In this document: positions 57,857 through 64,000 of the stretch, one piece after another
Layout: each line of letters starts with the position of its first letter
How positions within the stretch are numbered: the stretch's first letter is position 1
Assembly: GCA_037127255.1 (NCBI GenBank)
Contig: JBANSL010000004.1
Location: forward strand, 89,901,627-89,965,626
DNA length: 64,000 bases
Direction: 5' to 3'
DNA from: Persicaria tinctoria
Lineage: Eukaryota > Streptophyta > Magnoliopsida > Caryophyllales > Polygonaceae
Position numbers and translations under genes: made by a program
The notes under the pieces: model-generated
What the model saw: the letters and a program-made list of their open reading frames with translations, nothing else
Database searches by the model: none
What the model was told of the DNA's origin: nothing

Positions 57857-58782
57857 CAGGGCCGGACCTGAGAGTTTTAATGCCTGAGGCGAGTTTTCAA
57901 AATAGGGCCCTACCAATTAATTTTTAATCTCACCCAATTCAATTTGTTTTAGGTGCACGAATACACAAATCTATTGTCAGCATATGAAAGTTTATGGAAA
58001 AATCCATGGTGAATGCCCATGTAATCGCAATTCAGTGATTGATAACAGGGGAAAGAATATGGTCATAGAAGAAACAGATGAGATGAGATGAAGATGACAA
58101 AATATGAATGAATAGAGGTAGAAGGAAGAACAATTTCTCAAAATTTATTATTAGAATCATCAAACCTAATCAAAATTCCCCAAATTGATTCTCAAATCGA
58201 CACCATCTAATCTAAATTGATTTTAATCTCAACCAATTCATTAAAAACAGTCAAATTAAAGTAAAGAAGCAAAAACTAACCTTGAAAATTGAAGGTCTAG
58301 ATTGATCCTAGAAGAAGAAGAAAGGTTGGCGGCTGCTGTGGCCTGCAGGGGAGATTGCGGGAGGTTCATCGATTGCCGAGGGGCTAGGTGAGGTGCGCCG
58401 GTGCCAAGGTCGGTCGAAGGTGAAGCCTACGGTGGCGGGTCAGTGGCTCGGGGACTCCCGCACTCGGACTTCATCGCGGGAGGTTCATCGATTGCCGCTC
58501 CCGCACTCGGACTCCCTCCCTTCCCTGCACTGTAGGGGGGTTTGATGTGTTAAAAAAAACAGATACAAAAGTGAGGGAATGGAATTCGAACCTGCGCTCC
58601 CTGCGTACCCAATGAAAGACCTCCCGCCCCTTAACCATTGAGCTAAGTCACGTATTTGTTTCGTATCTTACTTTAATTTTATTTATTATAAATATACCTG
58701 ATATACATATACACTATGGACCCCCTAGACTGATTGGGCCCGAGGCGAGCGCCTGTTGGGCCTCGCCTCAGGTCCGGCCCTG
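57857..58782. mobile_element. Non-autonomous hAT-like DNA transposon, 926 bp
   Basis: Perfect 16-bp terminal inverted repeats (CAGGGCCGGACCTGAG and its complement) with an exact 8-bp GGCCTGAT duplication. There is no transposase. It is inserted between the gag and protease parts of the Copia relic. Inside it, a GCGGGAGGTTCATCGATTGCCG-like segment occurs twice (about 58357 and 58476) and a tRNA-like region lies on the minus strand at 58571-58652. Confidence 0.92.
58571..58652 (-). other. tRNA-like sequence with Pol III A and B boxes inside the hAT element
   Basis: On the minus strand, box A TAGCTCAATGG (58635-58645) matches the consensus, and box B GGTTCGAATTC (58582-58592) matches at 10 of 11 positions. 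The spacing is tRNA-like, but the T stem and acceptor stem do not pair properly. It is a degenerate tRNA-derived segment or captured SINE head, not a functional tRNA. Confidence 0.6.
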
Positions 58783-58790
58783 GGCCTGAT

Positions 58791-59171
58791 CCAGTGATGG
58801 TTAATGCCATTTTCCAAGAGGTACTCAAGATGATGAAGGGCAAAGGAAATGCAGATGGACCTGATCATTCAGCAAATCAAGCATTTGTTCACTTTGTAGG
58901 TAACTCGAGTGTTTCATTTTTAATTGGTGCTAACAAAGAGAATAAGCTTGATTGGATAGTTGATTCTGGTGCTACTGATCATATAACCTTTGATAGTAGC
59001 ATCTTCACTCATCTTGAGGTATTGCATAAAGCTATTTCCGCTATTTCTCTTGGCTTACCTGATGGGTCAACTATGTTAGTTACACAGTCTGGATCTGCTC
59101 AATTGAGATCTAGTCTGGTGTTGGAGAATGTCCTATATGTGCCTCAATTCAGACATAATTTTTTTAATTAA
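58791..59171 (+). pseudogene. Copia gag C-terminus and protease, fragment
   Basis: Continues the Copia relic after the hAT-like insertion. It contains the aspartic protease motif WIVDSGATDHIT (Asp-Ser-Gly, about 58954-58989) and the Copia phrase LENVLYVPQFRHNF. Its frame is +1 relative to the upstream gag even when the insertion and one duplication are discounted. It ends at a TAA at 59169-59171, where unrelated AT-rich DNA begins. The frame extends upstream to 58734 into the transposon, but that part is not Copia. Confidence 0.85.
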
Positions 59172-59407
59172 TTTGATACTTATTAGTAATAATTATTAAA
59201 TTAATTAAAAAAAAAATTTATAGAGTTTTTCGCTTCTCAAAAAGCGTGTCAAAAAGCAAAAGTCCATGTATTTTGTAACGGATGAGTACATATAAAATAT
59301 AATTTTTTTATATAATTTGATACTTACTAGTAATAATTATTAAATTAATTAAAAAAAAATATTTTATAGAGTTTTTCGCTTCTTAAAAAGCGTGTCAAAA
59401 AGCAAAA
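59169..59407. repeat. Tandem duplication of about 144 bp, AT-rich
   Basis: TAATTTGATACTTA(T/C)TAGTAATAATT through GAGTTTTTCGCTTCT(C/T)AAAAAGCGTGTCAAAAAGCAAAA occurs at 59169-59263 and 59313-59407, with a start-to-start offset of 144 bp. TTTTTCGCTTCTCAAAAAGCG has inverted-repeat character. The origin is unknown; it separates the Copia relic from the LINE. Confidence 0.8.
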
Positions 59408-59504
59408 CCTCTCACCAAACCATCATCCTGGTCCTAGCTATAGGGCTAACTCTTTTGCGAAAGCAATACCTCCTAGCTACCCAGATCCAAAATAAGATAA
59501 TTAT

Positions 59505-62309
59505 ATGAAAGTCAGCTATTGGAATATACGGGGCCTAGCCCGGAAAAACGTATGGACTCAGATAGACTCAACATGTAAAGCCGAACACATTCAAATCCTA
59601 GCTTTAGCTGAAACTAAGCTCCAAACTCCCCCAAAAGATTCTCACTGGCGTAGTATTGGCTTCGACAACCTTCGTTTTTGTCCGTCTCAAGGCCTCTCGG
59701 GTGGCCTCTGCCTACTCTGGAAATCATCTCATCTAAATAAAGATACATTTACAATCATATCGTCAGGCGACAGATATATCCTATCTGAATACCATAGTGC
59801 TAACCAAAACATAACATTTGCAATTCTATTTATCTATGCACCACCGCACCAACACCAAAAATCAGCTTTTTGGAATGAAATATCTTCTGTAATTCAAGCA
59901 AGCTCCCATCCATGCATTATAGCTGGTGATCTAAATGATATCCTATGCCCTTCTGACAAATCTGGAGGGGCAACCCCCACAATGGTTAGATGCTCTAGAC
60001 TCACTGACTTCATATTAAAACATGATTTAATAGATCTCCCAACAACTGGGAACCAATTCACTTGGCGCAAAAGTTCACATGCTGAAAACAACACTTATGA
60101 AAAACTGGACCGATTTATGGTTCATAAAAACATTTATGCAATCCTCCCGCACTTAACTACCAAGAATCATGCGTTCACAACATCAGATCACTCTCAAATA
60201 ACCCTTGAGTTATTGCCTAATGAACTCCCAATAATGCAGCCCTTCAAGTTCGAATTAGCCTGGACAAAACACAAAGAATACGAGAAGATAGTACAACAAG
60301 CTTGGCGGTTAAATCCCCCGGGTTCACATCTCTTCAAACTAATTAAACGACTCCAAGAACTTAAAAAGAAAAATAAAGTTTGGAGTAAGAAAACCTTTGG
60401 AAACGTGTTCGCCCAAATTGCCACCACGGAATCAGAAATGCTACGACTACAAACACATCTCCTCACAAAGTATGATGAAAATATAGAGAGGAGGCATCAT
60501 CGTCTTCTAAACAAATATAACAACTTGATAAACTTCCAAAAGACATATTGGGGACAAAGAGCGAAAAGAATTCACATTAAAAATCTGGATACTAATTCCA
60601 AATACTTCCATCGTGTTGCAACTGGACGAAGAAACAGAAACATAATAAAAAACCTTATCACCAAGAATGGCACTGCCTTAGACTCAGTTTCGTTAATTCG
60701 AGATGAAATCAAGAAAGACTTCGAAGGGCGATACACGGCCACCTCCCAGCCCCAGGGTTCTTGTAGCCTCTTGGACAACATATCACCCGCATTATCCACA
60801 ACTGAAAATGAATGGCTAACACAACCAATCTCGAATTCAGAAGTTAAGGGTGCCGTTTTCTCTCTTGCTAGAGACAAATCACCGGGCCCGGATGGCTATC
60901 CTGCGGGTTTTTTCCGCACCTACTGGCACATAGTTGGTCCATCTGTCATAAAGGCCACTAAAGGATTCTTTACGGGTGGGAGAATCCTCAAACAAATCAA
61001 TCACACCTTTATCACACTAATTCCCAAATGTGATAATCCACAAACTACAAACAACTTCAGGCCCATAAGCCTATGTTCAACCATATACAAAATAATATCC
61101 CAGATTCTAGCGAATAGGCTAAAACAAATCCTACCAAAACTTATTCACCCGTTACAAAGTGCATTCATCGCTAGGCGATCAATCCAAGATAACATCCTGA
61201 TTGCCAATGAAATATTCCACTCATTTCAACACAAAAAAGGGAAATCCGGTTGGATGGCTGTTAAACTAGACATGGAAAAGGCCTTTGACATGGTTCGTTG
61301 GGAATTTTTGCTCACCATTATGGAGAAATTTGGTTTCTGCAACAAATTCTGTTGTTGGATTAAGGAATGCATTACAACTGTATCCTACTCGGTTCTGGTC
61401 AACAATGAACCAACTAACCTATTCAACCCATCAAAGGGCCTTCGTCAAGGAGATCCTTTGTCACCATATCTATTTCTTCTGGTCTCTGAAGTTCTAGCCC
61501 GAGGACTACAATCCGGAATGGACCAGCAACGTAGTCATCTCGGAATCTCAATCAAACGATCTTGCTTTAAGGTACCTTTTTTGGCCTTTGCCGACGACAT
61601 AATCATCTTTGCATCTGCCACCAAAACTGCATGTGACCAAATCAATGCCATCACCCAGAATTTTTGCCACCATTCGGGACAACGTATAAACTACCATAAG
61701 TCTGCATTCTACACTACACAAAATGTAGAAAATGTAATAAAAAACACAATAAAGAATGAACTCCAGATTCCTTACACAACTAATTTGGGAATCTACCTAG
61801 GATGTCCGGTCATCACTGGCAAAGTCTCCAATTCAACCTTTGAAGACATCACAAATTCTAGCAAAGCCCAACTAACAAAATGGACAACAAACAATCTCTC
61901 GCAAGCTGGAAGATGTACACTTATCAAATCAAATCTTGCCGCTAAACCCTTACATATCATGCAGTGTTTCCTTCTCCCATCATATATACATAAAGAATTA
62001 GATAAGATCAATAGGAATTTCTTATGGAACAAAGGCCCTAAACACAGACCCCTTATTAACTGGTTCGAGATCTGTAAGTCTCGATCTAATGGGGGCCTAG
62101 GTCTCCGCCTATCAGAAGACATGAACAAAGCACTTCAACTCAAACTCCTCTGGAAATTACTAGCGGAGCCAGATAACCCATGGGTTAGACTGGTAACCCA
62201 GAAATATTTGAAAGATACACAAATTCTCAATTATGAGAAAAAAGGAAATGTATCTTGGCAATGGTCAAAATTGACCTCCCTAATCCCCCTCTTTAAATCA
62301 GGGCTATGA
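59505..62309 (+). pseudogene. LINE ORF2: AP endonuclease and reverse transcriptase (934 codons, then stop)
   Basis: Residues 1 to about 235 are the APE-type endonuclease: SYWNIRGL at the start, AETKL, YAPP, AGDLNDIL and the catalytic SDH at about 227-229. Residues about 455-720 are the reverse transcriptase: SPGPDGYPAGFF, LDMEKAFD (about 588-595), GLRQGDPLSPYLF and FADD (about 694-697). The enzyme would nick the target and copy LINE RNA at the nick. The frame stops at TGA 62307-62309 within FKSGL-stop-WGITNGK. Plant L1 proteins normally have Trp at this point, so TGG to TGA is the likely lesion, and homology continues beyond it. Endonuclease and RT catalytic residues are all present. Confidence 0.93.
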
Positions 62310-63215
62310 TGGGGAATAACTAATGGAAAATCCATAAATTTCTGGAAAGATCAGTGGACCGGGGACTCCCCCTACTGGCGCAAGCTACAACTACAGATTC
62401 AATTGACACGAATCTTTTAGTTGGAAACTTTATTCTGGAGAATCAAACCTGGGACATAAGTAAACTACAGACCACCTTAACTAAACAACCAGATCAGCAG
62501 AGAAATGCTGACAAACATAACACAAACGCCAATCCCAAAACATATCCAACAAGATCGGCTATACTGGGCCCCTAGTAAAAACGGATGGTTCTCAACGGCC
62601 TCTGCCATGGAACTAATAAACAAAACAAAAAACCATACAGTTTCGGAGCTCCTTTGGATATGAAAATTGGATGTGTCCCCAAAAATCAAAGATCTCTTGT
62701 GGCGCATCTCCAAAAATGGCCTACCAACATCCGCTAAACTAGCCTGTCGTGGTGTGGGTATACCCACTGACTGCCCTTCGTGTGGAATGAATTTCGAAGA
62801 TATCGACCATTTATTATTCCATTGCCCAACAACATCAATTACACTACAACATCTATTCCCTAAAATCTATAACACTCTCCAAAGAGTGTACGACACCACT
62901 TACAACATAACCGAAATACTGTGCGCTCTACATGCTTCTTTAAGTAAACCAGAATTCTCATTTCTTGCCACTGCCTGGTGGTGCTTTTGGTATTTCAGAA
63001 ACAAGGCGCTTTTTGATAAAATCAAAGCCAACCCAAAAACAATAGCAACATTTATAATAGAGCAATTAACTAACTGGGAAAAAGCAAAAATGGATGACCT
63101 AAACATGGATAAGGAAACAGGAAACAGGAAACAAAATGATGAAACCAGCAAAGACCAGGAAAAGAGTAACAAAATGGAAAAAACCCAGAGAAAACTGGTG
63201 CAAACTAAATTTTGA
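62310..63215 (+). pseudogene. LINE ORF2 C-terminal region with zinc knuckle (broken)
   Basis: Read-through homology (WGITNGKSINFWKDQW) continues after the stop. It then shifts frame near 62380 and back before 62553, and meets a second TGG-to-TGA-like stop at about 62660 (LLWI-stop-KLDVSPKIK). From 62667 the frame is open: PKIKDLLWRISKNGLPT and a zinc-binding block CPSCGMNFEDIDHLLFHC (C-x2-C-x10-H-x4-C) of the zf-RVT type. The tail to 63215 is Lys/Asn-rich linker. Confidence 0.85.
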
Positions 63216-63645
63216 TGGAGCCTTTTCTTCTGACAATCTAGGAACTTATGGATTCATTATTAGGGATTGTCAGGGTAGTACAAGATACGTTGAATCCGGC
63301 TCCTCCCCACTCGCTTCATCAATTGGATCTGAATGCTTTGGCTTGTGGAAAGGTGTTCTCAAAGCTGTTGAATTAAAAATCTCGCGTATCTGCATTGAAG
63401 GTGATAATCTTAGTATTATCAAAAGCCTCAAGGCAGGTATGTCTTGTAGTGGCGAAATAGAGATGCTTCTATCCGACTCTCTATGCGCACTGAATATGAT
63501 CCCAGAATTTGAGATCTCACATGTATTTAGGGAAGGCAATCAAGCTGCTGATCGACTATCTCATCTAGATTTTGGGTTCTATGGCTTGACATTTCCCCCT
63601 GACGTTGTCCTGTGCAGTATCATCCGAAAAGATGCTCTTGGCTAG
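63136..63645 (+). pseudogene. LINE RNase H domain (frame-shifted 3' end of ORF2)
   Basis: Frame +1 relative to the preceding part, so one frameshift separates them near 63150. The RNase H fold is recognisable: WCKLNFDGAF (first Asp), IGSECFGLWKG (Glu), IEGDNLSI (Asp) and FREGNQAADRLSH (last Asp), so all four acidic positions are present. It would degrade the RNA strand after first-strand synthesis. The frame ends I-I-R-K-D-A-L-G-stop at 63645, a terminus shared with the retroposon at 48410-48749. Confidence 0.88.
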
Positions 63646-63659
63646 TTGGCTCTGTCAAC
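63645..63659 (+). other. LINE 3' UTR stem-loop
   Basis: GTTGGC-TCT-GTCAAC forms a 6-bp stem with one G-T pair and a TCT loop, starting at the last base of the stop codon. The same design with compensatory changes is at 55900-55914. By analogy with other LINEs it may be the part of the RNA recognised by the reverse transcriptase. Confidence 0.6.
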
Positions 63660-63703
63660 AGTCAAATTTTTTCCGGTTCAAAAAAAAAAAAAAAAAAAAA
63701 AAA

Positions 63704-64000
63704 GTCGGTCACAACTCACATTTCACAAGTTGGTTAAATATAAATTTTAATGGTATATATGTAAGCAGCACCAAATAATTTGCGCACATGGAAGTCTGAG
63801 TTGGACCATTTATTAAAAAAAAAAAAAAAAACTCTGGTGTACATATGTGTTTACTTTCTTTCCCCTTAAGGTGCATGGGTCAACGTTGACTTTAACTATA
63901 ATTAGGGTTGACCACGTATAAAAGAACGAACTTAAATTGTTGCTTATATATAAAAATCATACTTGAGTATAGCTAACTGCTAATACATAAACTAGCTCTA
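63704..64000. other. AT-rich unannotated end of the window
   Basis: No gene recognised. A second A run (63815-63831) could be the tail of a further small retroposon or a simple repeat. TATAAAAG at about 63918 is a possible TATA box with nothing identified downstream before the window ends. Confidence 0.4.

Larger units (their letters stand above)
56084..59170 (+). mobile_element. Decayed Ty1/Copia retrotransposon fragment (gag to protease)
   Basis: Starts with a primer-binding site and runs through a Copia gag with CCHC knuckle to the protease motif, then stops at about 59170 without integrase, RT or RNase H. Two DNA transposons sit inside it, at 56464-56954 and 57857-58782. Frameshifts and stops are present outside these insertions too. 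It is an old relic compared with the LTR element at 48750. Confidence 0.9.
59408..63703 (+). mobile_element. L1-type LINE, 5'-truncated, with RNase H
   Basis: The order is endonuclease, reverse transcriptase, zinc knuckle and RNase H, then a short 3' UTR and 24 A (63680-63703). No ORF1 is present, so the copy is 5'-truncated or its start is unclear; the left boundary is approximate and no target duplication was found. ORF2 is broken after codon 934 by stops and frameshifts. The C-terminal RNase H places it in the plant L1 lineage that carries this domain. Confidence 0.92.

Noticed and set aside
58591..58652. Functional tRNA gene
   Set aside because: A and B boxes are present but the T stem and acceptor stem do not pair, so it is listed only as tRNA-like.
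58734..58790. Start of the Copia protease frame (MGPRRAPVG...)
   Set aside because: These codons lie in the hAT-like element's right end; the Copia sequence begins only after 58782.
59408..59504. LINE ORF1 remnant
   Set aside because: Only about 95 bp precede ORF2 and no gag-like or zinc-knuckle motif is visible.
63704..64000. Start of a gene from the TATAAAAG at about 63918
   Set aside because: No coding frame or other support before the window ends.

Overview
The window is nuclear DNA of a flowering plant, most likely a eudicot. The evidence is two spliced genes with GT-AG introns (a RING-H2 ubiquitin ligase and chloroplast ribosomal protein S6 with a transit peptide), a nuclear-type tRNA-Thr, and a typical plant mix of transposons: a non-autonomous Athila-like LTR element, a Copia relic, an L1 LINE with an RNase H tail, a Tourist-like MITE and hAT-like elements. 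I cannot name the species from the sequence alone.

Layout. (1) Bases 1-42680 are one uninterrupted head-to-tail satellite array. The monomer is 359 bp, with a 358-bp class. From the first to the last reference point I count 118 whole monomers: 99 of 359 bp, 18 of 358 bp and one rearranged 272-bp unit, plus partial units at both ends. Diagnostic variants show several local higher-order repeats (2-, 3-, 5-, 6- and about 8-monomer units) and at least one long-range copy about 17.2 kb apart. The array runs off the left edge and ends abruptly on the right. (2) Bases 42681-47580 form a small gene island: an RHA4A-like RING gene and RPS6, both on the minus strand, with a tRNA-Thr gene, a MITE and a telo-box inside the RPS6 intron. 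(3) Bases 47580-59407 are nested transposons. A short A-tailed retroposon is split by a young non-autonomous LTR element with a 5-bp target duplication. Two more A-tailed retroposons follow, then a decayed Copia element that carries two DNA-transposon insertions. (4) Bases 59408-63703 are an L1-type LINE, degenerate after its endonuclease/RT region and ending in poly(A). The last 300 bp hold nothing recognisable.

The open reading frames that recur every 359 bp in the satellite are a by-product of its sequence homogeneity and are not annotated as genes. The most rewarding observations are the layered satellite structure with a scrambled edge monomer, a common 22-nt 3' tail with stem-loops shared by the LINE and up to three short retroposons (including compensatory base changes), and the tRNA gene nested in the RPS6 intron. 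I saw no sign of a microbial-type defence system or other operon-like system.
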